From Acidimicrobiia bacterium (GTDB taxonomy: Bacteria > Actinomycetota > Acidimicrobiia > Acidimicrobiales > CATQHL01), in assembly GCA_021296435.1 (NCBI GenBank), contig JAGWAK010000031.1, forward strand, positions 1 through 27,992: a stretch of DNA of 27,992 nucleotides, read 5' to 3'. The notes under the pieces are model-generated. The model saw only the letters and a list, made by a program, of their open reading frames with translations. It was not told the DNA's origin and searched no databases. How positions within the stretch are numbered: position 1 is the first letter of the stretch; each line of letters begins with the position of its first letter. Both the position numbers and the translations under genes were made by a program. This document shows positions 21,883-27,992 of the stretch, piece by piece.

Positions 21883-22514
21883 GCTCTTACGACGATCCTC
21901 TCGCACCCGGCGACGAGCCGGATTTCTCCCTCGGCGGGTCTGCCGGTGAGCCGGGGACGTTCGAGTCGCTCGCCGGCAGCGGCCCCGAGGTCGTCGAGGA
22001 TGTGGAGGCCGCACTCGCCGACCTGGAGCGGTACGTGAGCGGGGCGCGCGCCTCGAGCCTGTCCTCGCAGGTCCGGCTGGACCGCGACCACGTCCTGGAG
22101 TTGATCCGGATCGCCCGGGCCCGGCTGCCGGTGGCCTTGCGCAGCGCCCGGTGGCTCATCAAGGAGCGCAACGACTACCTCGCCAAGGCGCGCCGGGACG
22201 CCGAGGACATCATCGACGACGTGAAGGCCGAGGCGGCGCGCATGGTGCAGCGCACCGAGGTCGTCAAGCAGGCGGAGGTGCGGGCCCGCCGGATCACAGA
22301 GGCGGCCGAGGAGCAGGCCCGCCGCCAGCGGCTGGAACTCGAGGACTACTGCGACGAGCATCTCGCCCGCTTCGAGGAGGCCATTGAGCGCGCCCTGGAC
22401 AACGTGCGGCAGGGACGCAGGCGGTTGCAGGGGTCGATCCCGCCCGCACCCGCGCCGGGTCCGGACGAGTCCGAGGAGACCGACCCGCTCTTCTTCAACC
22501 AAGACGAGGGGTGA
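21879..22514 (+). CDS. SepIVA/DivIVA-like coiled-coil protein
   Basis: Soluble, highly charged protein of 211 residues. An acidic, Gly/Pro-rich N-terminus (1-45) is followed by a helical region (about 50-195), rich in Ala, Arg and Glu, with RSARWLIKERNDYLAKARRD, AEDIIDDVKAEAARMVQR and RARRITEAAEEQARRQRLEL. This resembles the coiled-coil of M. tuberculosis Rv2927c (SepIVA), a DivIVA-domain protein needed for septation, which also lies near the DUF177-rnc-fpg-smc genes. The acidic tail ends DPLFFNQDEG. The GTG start overlaps the coaD stop (GTGA) and its own stop overlaps the next GTG in the same way, so coaD, this gene and yceD look translationally coupled. The assignment rests mostly on synteny and coiled-coil character. 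Confidence 0.8.
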   Translation: MSSYDDPLAPGDEPDFSLGGSAGEPGTFESLAGSGPEVVEDVEAALADLERYVSGARASSLSSQVRLDRDHVLELIRIARARLPVALRSARWLIKERNDYLAKARRDAEDIIDDVKAEAARMVQRTEVVKQAEVRARRITEAAEEQARRQRLELEDYCDEHLARFEEAIERALDNVRQGRRRLQGSIPPAPAPGPDESEETDPLFFNQDEG

Positions 22515-23011
22515 GCGAGCCGCGCCCGGTCCTGGTCACCGTCGCCGACCTACTGGCGACCCCGGGCCGGCGGCGGGAGTTGACGGGCAGGCGGGTCCTG
22601 GCGGACCTCGCGGTCGGCGGCGGGGCGATCGCCGAAGACGCCGTCGAGTTGCAGCTCACCCTGGAGGCACAGGCGGGGCGCATCATCTGCTCGGGCGAGG
22701 TGCACGCCCGCTGGGAGCTCGAATGCCGGCGCTGCCTGAGGCCGGTGCTGGTCCCCGTGGCGCCCGAAGTGACCGAGGTGTTCGAGGCGGGGCCGGCCGA
22801 GGGCGAGACGTTCCCGCTGGACGGCGAGGTCGTGGACCTGGCGCCGATGCTGCGCGAGCTGGTGCTGCTGACGCTGCCGCTCGCCCCGCTCTGCGACGAG
22901 TCCTGCGGTGGGCCCGCCGCAGGCTCGTACTACGGCCCGCCGCCCGCCGAGGACGCGACCGAACTCCCACGCGATCCGCGCTGGGCGGCGCTCGACGACT
23001 TCCAACCCTGA
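22511..23011 (+). CDS. yceD: YceD/DUF177-family protein
   Basis: Protein of 166 residues. The family is linked to accumulation of large-subunit rRNA and is usually placed next to rpmF, as here. Features are the beta-rich core VELQLTLEAQAGRIICSGEV, the Cys pair ELECRRCLRPV, the block EVTEVFEA, VVDLAPMLRELVLLTLPLAP, and the C-terminal LCDESCGG pair; the four cysteines may bind zinc. The GTG start overlaps the preceding TGA (GTGA). rpmF begins 46 bases downstream behind its own promoter-like hexamer. Confidence 0.92.
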   Translation: MSEPRPVLVTVADLLATPGRRRELTGRRVLADLAVGGGAIAEDAVELQLTLEAQAGRIICSGEVHARWELECRRCLRPVLVPVAPEVTEVFEAGPAEGETFPLDGEVVDLAPMLRELVLLTLPLAPLCDESCGGPAAGSYYGPPPAEDATELPRDPRWAALDDFQP

Positions 23012-23045
23012 CATCCGGGCTTGAGGAACCGGCAGGGGAGGCCGC

Positions 23046-23051
23046 TACCGT
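23046..23051 (+). promoter_or_regulatory. putative -10 box (TACCGT), leaderless, rpmF
   Basis: TACCGT ends exactly 6 bases before the GTG at 23058, so transcription would start on the start codon. No Shine-Dalgarno sequence is present. This would give rpmF its own promoter inside the operon. Confidence 0.5.
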
Positions 23052-23057
23052 CACGGT

Positions 23058-23237
23058 GTGGCCGTTCCCAAGAAGAAGACCTCCAAGTCGCGCTCGCGCA
23101 GCCGCCGCGCCGCCGCCTGGCGGCTGCGGTCGCCGTCCCGCTCGTCCTGCTCCCGTTGCGGAGCCGCCAAACTGCCGCACCGGGTCTGTGGGCAGTGCGG
23201 TTGGTACCGCGACCGGCAGGCGGTCGAACTCGGCTGA
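23058..23237 (+). CDS. rpmF: 50S ribosomal protein L32
   Basis: Short gene of 59 residues encoding bL32 of the large ribosomal subunit. The N-terminus MAVPKKKTSKSRSRSRRA is the classic basic bL32 start. The zinc-ribbon cysteines are Cys31, Cys34, Cys44 and Cys47 (CSRCG and CGQCG), so this is the zinc-binding C+ form. GWYRDRQAVEL is the usual C-terminus. The GTG at 23058 is supported by TACCGT 6 bases upstream. It lies between yceD and plsX in the conserved order. Confidence 0.96.
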   Translation: MAVPKKKTSKSRSRSRRAAAWRLRSPSRSSCSRCGAAKLPHRVCGQCGWYRDRQAVELG

Positions 23238-23306
23238 GGGGGTTCGCCGGCCTGTGAGCCGAGCTGCCGGCGACCCGACGCGCAATCTCCAGCTCCTGCG
23301 GTCATC

Positions 23307-24296
23307 GTGAGAGCGCTGCCGGTCGCCGTCGACGCCATGGGAGGCGACAACGCGCCCGAGGCGATCGTCGAGGGTGCCCGCATGGCAGCGGGCGAGGGGC
23401 TCGGCGTGGTGCTGGTGGGCCCGCCCGAGCAACTCGACGGCAGCGGCCTGGATGTGATCCCGGCACGGGAGGTCGTCGGCATGGACGCCGACCCCGGTGC
23501 CAGCATCCGGCGTCTCAAGGACGCCTCGGTTGTGCGGGCGGCCGAGGCCGTGCGCGACGGCCGGGCCTGCGCCATGCTCTCCGCCGGCAACACCGGCGCC
23601 GCCATGGCGAGTGCGCTGCTGCGTTTCGGGCGGATCAAGGGGGTCGTGCGTCCGGCAGTGGCCTGCCTCTTCCCGGTGCCCGGGCGGGCGACACCCACCG
23701 TGGTGCTGGACTGCGGGGCCAACTCCGACTGCGTCGCCGGTTGGCTGGTGCAGTTCGCCCGCATGGGTGCGGTGTACAGCCGCGCCGGGTTCGGCACCGC
23801 CGAGCCGCGGGTGGGGCTGCTGTCCATCGGCGAGGAGGCCGGCAAGGGTTCGGCTCTGGTCAAGGAGGTCTTCACGCTCCTGGAGGACCCGGGTTGGCAG
23901 GACCGGGCCGGGGCCCGCTTCGTGGGCAACGTGGAGGGGCGCGACCTGTTGCTGGACTGCGCGGACGTCATCGTGACCGACGGCTTCACCGGCAACGTGA
24001 TGCTGAAGACCGCCGAGGGCGTGGCCGCGGTCATCGCCTCCCAGATCATCGGCCTGGCCGACAGTTCTCCCGAGGCCCGGGCCGGCGCCGACCTGTTCTT
24101 CCCCGCGCTCATGGGTCTCTACGAGACCTTCGATCCGGAGAACACCGGCGGCGCGGTCCTGCTGGGTGTGCGCGGGGTGTGCACCATCTCGCACGGATCC
24201 TCGAGCCCCAAGGCGATCGCCAGCGCCATCGCCGTGTCTCATCAACTGGCGGCGGCTGGGGTCCCCTCACAGATCGCCGACGCGGTCTCCGGGTAG
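23307..24296 (+). CDS. plsX: phosphate acyltransferase PlsX
   Basis: Peripheral membrane enzyme of 329 residues that makes acyl-phosphate from acyl-ACP and phosphate for the PlsY step of phospholipid synthesis. The N-terminus LPVAVDAMGGDNAPEAIVEG is diagnostic. Further conserved blocks are MLSAGNTGAAMASALLRFGR, VVLDCGANSDC, RVGLLSIGEEAGKGS, FVGNVEGRDLL, DVIVTDGFTGNVMLKTAEGV and CTISHGSSSPKAI. The GTG at 23307 gives the standard start; no clear ribosome-binding site precedes it. The TAG stop is part of the TAGGAT hexamer proposed as the acpP promoter. Confidence 0.97.
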   Translation: MRALPVAVDAMGGDNAPEAIVEGARMAAGEGLGVVLVGPPEQLDGSGLDVIPAREVVGMDADPGASIRRLKDASVVRAAEAVRDGRACAMLSAGNTGAAMASALLRFGRIKGVVRPAVACLFPVPGRATPTVVLDCGANSDCVAGWLVQFARMGAVYSRAGFGTAEPRVGLLSIGEEAGKGSALVKEVFTLLEDPGWQDRAGARFVGNVEGRDLLLDCADVIVTDGFTGNVMLKTAEGVAAVIASQIIGLADSSPEARAGADLFFPALMGLYETFDPENTGGAVLLGVRGVCTISHGSSSPKAIASAIAVSHQLAAAGVPSQIADAVSG

Positions 24297-24299
24297 GAT
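24294..24299 (+). promoter_or_regulatory. putative -10 box (TAGGAT) of acpP
   Basis: TAGGAT overlaps the plsX stop codon and predicts a leader of about 50 bases. That leader contains a perfect 12-bp palindrome (CCGGCGCGCCGG, 24323-24334) and the Shine-Dalgarno sequence GAGGAGG. It would allow acpP to be expressed separately from plsX. Confidence 0.4.
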
Positions 24300-24356
24300 T
24301 CGATCTCCCCGCCGCGTGCCGTCCGGCGCGCCGGGTGTCGAGAGGAGGCAGCAGCC

Positions 24357-24647
24357 GTGCCGGCAGAAACCCACGTTTCGCAGAGTCCGATGCCGCGGTC
24401 GGAGATCCTGGAGCAAATCAGGGGCCGGCTGGCTGACATTCTCGAGATCGACCCTGCCGACATCGCCGAGGGCGATTCCTTCCTCGACGACCTCGACGCC
24501 GACTCATTGGCGCTGATCGAGCTGGTCGAGGCGCTGGAGGAGGAGTTCGGCGAGCGCACCGTGGGTTTCCGGATCGACGACGAGGACCTGCAGGACCTGC
24601 GGACGGTCCGCGACGCGGTCGACTACGTCGAGGCTCGACTGGGCTGA
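24357..24647 (+). CDS. acpP: acyl carrier protein
   Basis: Acidic four-helix carrier protein of 96 residues that holds growing fatty acyl chains on phosphopantetheine. The attachment Ser is residue 50 in FLDDLDADSLALIELVEALE. Helix 1 is EILEQIRGRLADILEID and the C-terminal helix is RTVRDAVDYVEARL. It has about 10-15 extra N-terminal residues compared with typical AcpP. The GTG start is preceded by GAGGAGG 7 bases upstream, the best ribosome-binding site of this block, as expected for an abundant protein. It lies between plsX and rnc in the classic order. Confidence 0.95.
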   Translation: MPAETHVSQSPMPRSEILEQIRGRLADILEIDPADIAEGDSFLDDLDADSLALIELVEALEEEFGERTVGFRIDDEDLQDLRTVRDAVDYVEARLG

Positions 24648-25448
24648 GTGGCTGCTGTCGAGGGCGACAACCTGGCCGAGCGAATCGGCTACCGGTTTGC
24701 TGACGAGACGCTGAAGGAGTTGGCGCTGCGCCACCGATCCTGGGTGGCCGAGCAGCGTCCGGTCGCCGGGGCCAGGCCTGCCTCCAACGAGCGCCTCGAG
24801 TTGCTGGGCGACGCCGTGCTGGACGTGGTCGTCTCCGAGCACCTGTACACCAGCTACCCCGACCTGGACGTGGGCCAACTCGCCAAGGTGCGGGCCTCGG
24901 TGGTGTCGGCCGACTGCCTGGCGGAGTTGGCCGGCGAACTGCGACTCGGGCAGGAACTGCTGGTGGGGCGGGGCGAGGAAGCGGCCGGCGGTCGCGCCAA
25001 GCGTTCCATCCTGGCGGACGCCACCGAGGCCCTCATCGGGGCCGTGTATCTCGACGGCGGCTGGGAGCCGGCGCGCCGGCTGGTGCTGTCGCTGCTCACC
25101 GAGCGCATCGCAGCCGTGGCGACCGATCCCGGGCGCGACGACTACAAGACCGTGTTGCAGGAGCGGGCCGCGCACGCCGGGGACGCGGCGCCCAGCTACC
25201 GCCTGAGCCACAGCGGTCCCGACCACGAACTCACCTGGCGGGCCGTCCTGATGATCGGCGACAGCGAGTGCGGAGCCGGCGAGGGGCGCACCAAGAAGCA
25301 GGCCGAGCAGGCAGCGGCGCACGCCGCGCTGGCCCGCTACGAGTCCGAGTCGCCGGCCGATCGGCTATCCCCGGAGTGCCCCGGCGCGGGTGAGATGATG
25401 TCCGGTGGCCCCTGCGGGTCCGGAGACGACGCGGCAAGGACACCATGA
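24648..25448 (+). CDS. rnc: ribonuclease III
   Basis: Double-strand-specific endoribonuclease of 266 residues for rRNA and mRNA processing. The signature is NERLELLGDAVLDVVVSEHL (residues 47-66; the usual LEFLGD has Leu for Phe), carrying the catalytic Glu and Asp. The second acidic pair lies in KRSILADATEALIGAVYLDG. The C-terminal dsRNA-binding domain begins DYKTVLQERAAHAG near 164 and ends GRTKKQAEQAAAHAAL. About 30 low-complexity residues follow the domain. The GTG start directly abuts the acpP stop, and the TGA overlaps the next ATG (ATGA), so rnc and the Fpg-like gene are probably coupled. Confidence 0.95.
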   Translation: MAAVEGDNLAERIGYRFADETLKELALRHRSWVAEQRPVAGARPASNERLELLGDAVLDVVVSEHLYTSYPDLDVGQLAKVRASVVSADCLAELAGELRLGQELLVGRGEEAAGGRAKRSILADATEALIGAVYLDGGWEPARRLVLSLLTERIAAVATDPGRDDYKTVLQERAAHAGDAAPSYRLSHSGPDHELTWRAVLMIGDSECGAGEGRTKKQAEQAAAHAALARYESESPADRLSPECPGAGEMMSGGPCGSGDDAARTP

Positions 25449-26272
25449 TCGAGTCACCCGAAGTAGAGGTCGTGCGCCGTGAGTTGGAACGCGAGGTCCT
25501 GGACAGGCGGGTGAAGGCGGTCGAGGTGCTGTCCGAGAGCGTCACCCCGCACAGCTCCGCGGAACTGAACGAGCGACTGGAGCGGGCCAAGATCACCGGG
25601 GAGGTCTCCCGTCAGGGCCTGCTGTTGCTGCTCTCCTTCGACAACGGGGAGATCATGGGGATCACCCTCGGCGCCGGCGGCCACCTGCGCCGCCAACCCA
25701 ACAGGGACCGGGTCGATCCCGCCACGCGCCTCGTCATCACGTTCACGCAGTACGGGGGGCTGCGCCTGCTGGACTTCAAGGAGGGGGCCCGGCTGCGGCT
25801 GCTGAGTCCCGAGCAGGCGCAGGAGCAACAGCCCGAGGGCATCGACCCGCTCGTCACGTCGCTCTCCTGGACCGACTTCTCGAGCCTGCTGGCGACCCCG
25901 GCCCGCCCGGTTTACCTGAAGGCCTTCCTGACCAACGCCGGCGCCATCATCGGCGTCGGCGACATGTACGCCGATGAGATCCTCTTCAACGCCGGGCTGC
26001 GTCACGACCGGTTGACCGACTCGCTGGGGCGTCAGGAGATCCGCCGGCTGTGGCGCGCCATCGTGGAGGTGCTGCACGACGCCGTGAAGTACCGGGGCTC
26101 CACGCTGGAGGACAATCACTTCGTGTCGCTGTCGGGCGAGCCCGGCGCGTACCAGAACCATCACAACGTCTTCCGCAGGCACGGCCGCCTGAGCCCGCGC
26201 TCGCGCCGGCCGATCGCGCGGGTCAAGTACCGGGGGCGCTGGACCTACTACTGCGAACAGTCACAGGTGTAG
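25445..26272 (+). CDS. Fpg/MutM-family protein lacking catalytic and zinc residues
   Basis: Protein of 275 residues in the place where fpg (mutM) normally sits between rnc and smc. Fold signatures are kept: MIESPEVEVVRREL at the start, LTNAGAIIGVGDMYADEILF (helix-two-turn-helix) and a C-terminal RGRWTYYC. Fpg needs an N-terminal Pro for Schiff-base chemistry; here it is Ile2, though Glu3 is kept. RRxKYLLL is SRQGLLLL (active-site Lys to Gly58), the intercalation segment DPRRFG is DFKEGA, HLGMSG is TLGAGG, and the conserved Asn of GIGNIYADE is Asp. Of the four zinc-finger cysteines only Cys270 remains; the other three positions are Ser250, Ser253 and Ser273. The frame is intact and overlaps rnc as ATGA. 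It is probably a non-glycosylase DNA-binding relative; glycosylase activity is unlikely. Confidence 0.85.
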   Translation: MIESPEVEVVRRELEREVLDRRVKAVEVLSESVTPHSSAELNERLERAKITGEVSRQGLLLLLSFDNGEIMGITLGAGGHLRRQPNRDRVDPATRLVITFTQYGGLRLLDFKEGARLRLLSPEQAQEQQPEGIDPLVTSLSWTDFSSLLATPARPVYLKAFLTNAGAIIGVGDMYADEILFNAGLRHDRLTDSLGRQEIRRLWRAIVEVLHDAVKYRGSTLEDNHFVSLSGEPGAYQNHHNVFRRHGRLSPRSRRPIARVKYRGRWTYYCEQSQV

Positions 26273-26274
26273 CC

Positions 26275-27992
26275 GTGTTCCTGCAGGCCCTGACGCTGAA
26301 GGGCTTCAAGTCGTTCGCCGAGACCACGACGATCAGCTTCGCCCCCGGCCTCTCGGTGATCGTCGGCCCCAACGGCAGCGGCAAGTCCAACATCGTGGAC
26401 GCCATCAGTTGGGTGCTGGGTTCGCAGTCCCCGACAGCTCTGCGCTCCCAGCAGATGGACGATGTGATCTTCGCGGGTAACCCGGGCCGGCCGGCGCTGG
26501 GGCGGGCGGAGGTCACGCTCACCTTCGACAACGCCGACCGCCGCCTGCCGCTGGATCTCGACGAGGTGGCCATCAGCCGCACCCTGTTCCGCAGCGGCGA
26601 CAGCGCCTACGCCATCAACGCCACCCAGACCCGCCTCATCGACATCGCCGAGATGCTCTCGGGCGCCGGGGTGGGGCGGCACCGCCACGTGATCGTCTCC
26701 CAGGGCCACATCGACGCCGTGCTGAGGGCCAAGCCGGCCGAGCGGCGGGCCGTCCTCGAGGAGGCCGCCGGCGTGTCCGCCTACCGGGTGCGCAAGGAGA
26801 AGGCGCTGCGACGGCTGACCGACACCGAGGCGAACCTGGCGCGCCTCGGGGACCAGTTGAACGAGGTCAGGCGGGCGCTGCGGCCCCTGGAGAAGCAGGC
26901 CTCAGTGGCGCGCCGTCACGGCGCGCTGGCTGCGGAGTTGGCCGCCCTGCAGAACCACCGGCTAGGCGCCGAGCAGGGCGAGCTGCGGGCGCCCCGTCCG
27001 GCGGCGGGACCTCGCCGACCGCCGCGCCGCGGCCGGCCGCGAGCTCGCCGCCCTCGACGGGCGCTTCGCCTCCGCCGTGGCGCGCCTGTCGGCTCCGGAC
27101 CACGTGGCGCTGGCCACCGCCAGCGAGCATCTCGCCACCCTGGAGGACCGCGTGCAGCAGGCCCAGCGGGCGATCAGCCGGCGCCAGCAGGACTACGAGC
27201 GCCGCCGCCAGGGATGGTTGGCCGGCGATCTGCTGGCCTCCCTCGGCGACGAGTCCGCCCGCATCGAGGCCGCCCTCGGCGAATTGGACGGCGCCGAGGT
27301 GGAGGTGTCCGCCGAACGCGCTCGCCTCGACGACGACGAGGCCGAACTGGCGGCCGCCGAGCGGCGGCGGGAGCAGGCGGTCGCCACCGAGACGGCCGCC
27401 CGGCGGGCCCAGGCCGACGCTGCCGGCGAGTGCGACCGGTGGCGGGCGCGGGTCGACGCCCTGGCCCTGACGTTGGGTGACGAGCGGGCGCGCTCGGGCA
27501 TGGAGGTGCTCGAACAGACCGCGGGTGTCCTGGGGGCGCTCGGCGATCTGGTGACCGTCGAGGTGGGTTGGGAGGCGGCATTCGAGGCCGCCGCAGGGGA
27601 AGCCCTGGCGGCCGCGGTTCTGGAAGGTCACGCCGCCCCCCGGCCCGCGCAGGAGGCGCAAGTCCCGGCGCGGCCCCCCCGCCCCGAGCAGCCCGCACCC
27701 GCCCCCGCAGCCCGACCCCCCCTTCGCCCGCACGTGCGCGGCCGGTGCGGGGGAACCGACGAGGTCCTCGACGGGCTCATCGGCTCGGTCGTCGTGGTGC
27801 CGACCTGGCAGGAGGCCTGCGACGCCGTTGCCGACCATCCCGACGCCACGATTGTCACGCCGGCGGGCGATTGCTTCTCCCGGACCGGCTGGCGGGTGGG
27901 CGTCCACCGTTCGGGGGCGGTGGGCGAGGCGCTGGAGGAGTCCCGGCGGCGACTCCGGCAGGCCGAAGGCTCGCTGGCCAGTGCCGACCGGG
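26275..27992 (+). CDS. smc: chromosome segregation protein SMC, frameshifted, 3' end outside window
   Basis: N-terminal half of the SMC ATPase of condensin. From the GTG at 26275, two bases after the preceding stop, the head reads LQALTLKGFKSFAETTTISF, Walker A GPNGSGKSNIVDAISWVLG (31-49), the R-loop region RSQQMDDVIFAG and VSQGHIDAVLRAKPAERRAV, followed by coiled coil. Near 26990-27000, about residue 240, the coding frame shifts by +1. From 26999 the second frame (RRRDLADRRAAAGRELAAL onward) is open to the window end, with clear coiled coil and a hinge-like stretch (DEVLDGLIGSVVVV and TIVTPAGDCFSRTGWRVG). In the original frame translation would end at 27480 after about 160 nonsense residues. 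One base inserted or two lost explains it; a sequencing error is plausible because smc is rarely lost. Confidence 0.9.

Noticed and set aside
1..27992. New defence, secretion or mobile system
   Set aside because: Every well-supported gene is metabolic or housekeeping; there are no toxin-antitoxin pairs, nucleases of defence type, integrases, CRISPR repeats or tRNA-linked insertions.

Overview
The window is very GC-rich, densely coded bacterial chromosome with strong G/C preference at third codon positions and many GTG starts. The block sepIVA-like - yceD - rpmF - plsX - acpP - rnc - fpg-like - smc resembles the actinobacterial arrangement (Mycobacterium has Rv2927c, a DUF177 gene, rnc, fpg and smc close together). 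I infer an actinobacterium, perhaps of the class Acidimicrobiia; the sequence alone does not settle the class. No rRNA, tRNA, CRISPR array, insertion sequence or phage gene was seen. No gene-free stretch exceeds 300 bases; the longest is the 257-base divergent region 9862-10118.

Layout. 1-3338: pyruvate carboxylase, cut at its 5' end by the window edge. 3429-5234 (-): UvrD/Rep-type helicase with an HRDC-like C-terminus. 5326-6522 (+): L-2-hydroxyglutarate oxidase-like flavoprotein, divergent from the helicase. 6539-9861 (-): a likely catabolic operon read in the order M24 peptidase-like protein, zinc alcohol dehydrogenase, 3-hydroxyisobutyrate dehydrogenase-like protein. 10119-13644 (+): small zincin, PH/SHOCT membrane protein, alpha-methylacyl-CoA racemase-like protein, PIG-L deacetylase interrupted by an amber codon, and a small membrane protein. 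13762-13998 (+): stand-alone Lrp/AsnC ligand-binding domain. 14004-16050 (-): cold-shock-like protein followed by a frameshifted GTP-type PEP carboxykinase. 16248-27992 (+): housekeeping genes fakA/yloV-like, recG, a GNAT acetyltransferase, rsmD, coaD, a SepIVA-like coiled-coil protein, yceD, rpmF, plsX, acpP, rnc, an Fpg-like protein and smc.

How the genes fit together. Pyruvate carboxylase and PEP carboxykinase work on the pyruvate-oxaloacetate-PEP node. The middle of the window looks like organic-acid, branched acyl-CoA and alcohol catabolism. The right half joins DNA repair and segregation (recG, fpg-like, smc), rRNA and ribosome maturation (rsmD, yceD, rpmF, rnc), CoA/ACP-dependent lipid synthesis (coaD, plsX, acpP, the FakA-like kinase) and septal growth (SepIVA-like). 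Several junctions overlap as GTGA or ATGA, which suggests translational coupling.

Notable points. There is no obvious new defence or mobile system. The strongest oddity is the Fpg-family protein between rnc and smc: it keeps the fold and an intact, coupled reading frame but has lost the catalytic proline, the active-site lysine, the intercalation residues and three of four zinc cysteines. Others are an M24 protein with a metal Asp replaced by Cys, a recurring TAnnnT hexamer 6-8 bases before GTG starts that points to leaderless transcription, a 17-bp tandem repeat that appears to have pulled apart an old stop/start overlap, and an in-frame 44-bp duplication of helicase motif VI. Three genes (PIG-L, pckG, smc) have disrupted frames; because smc is normally kept intact, assembly error must be considered for all of them.
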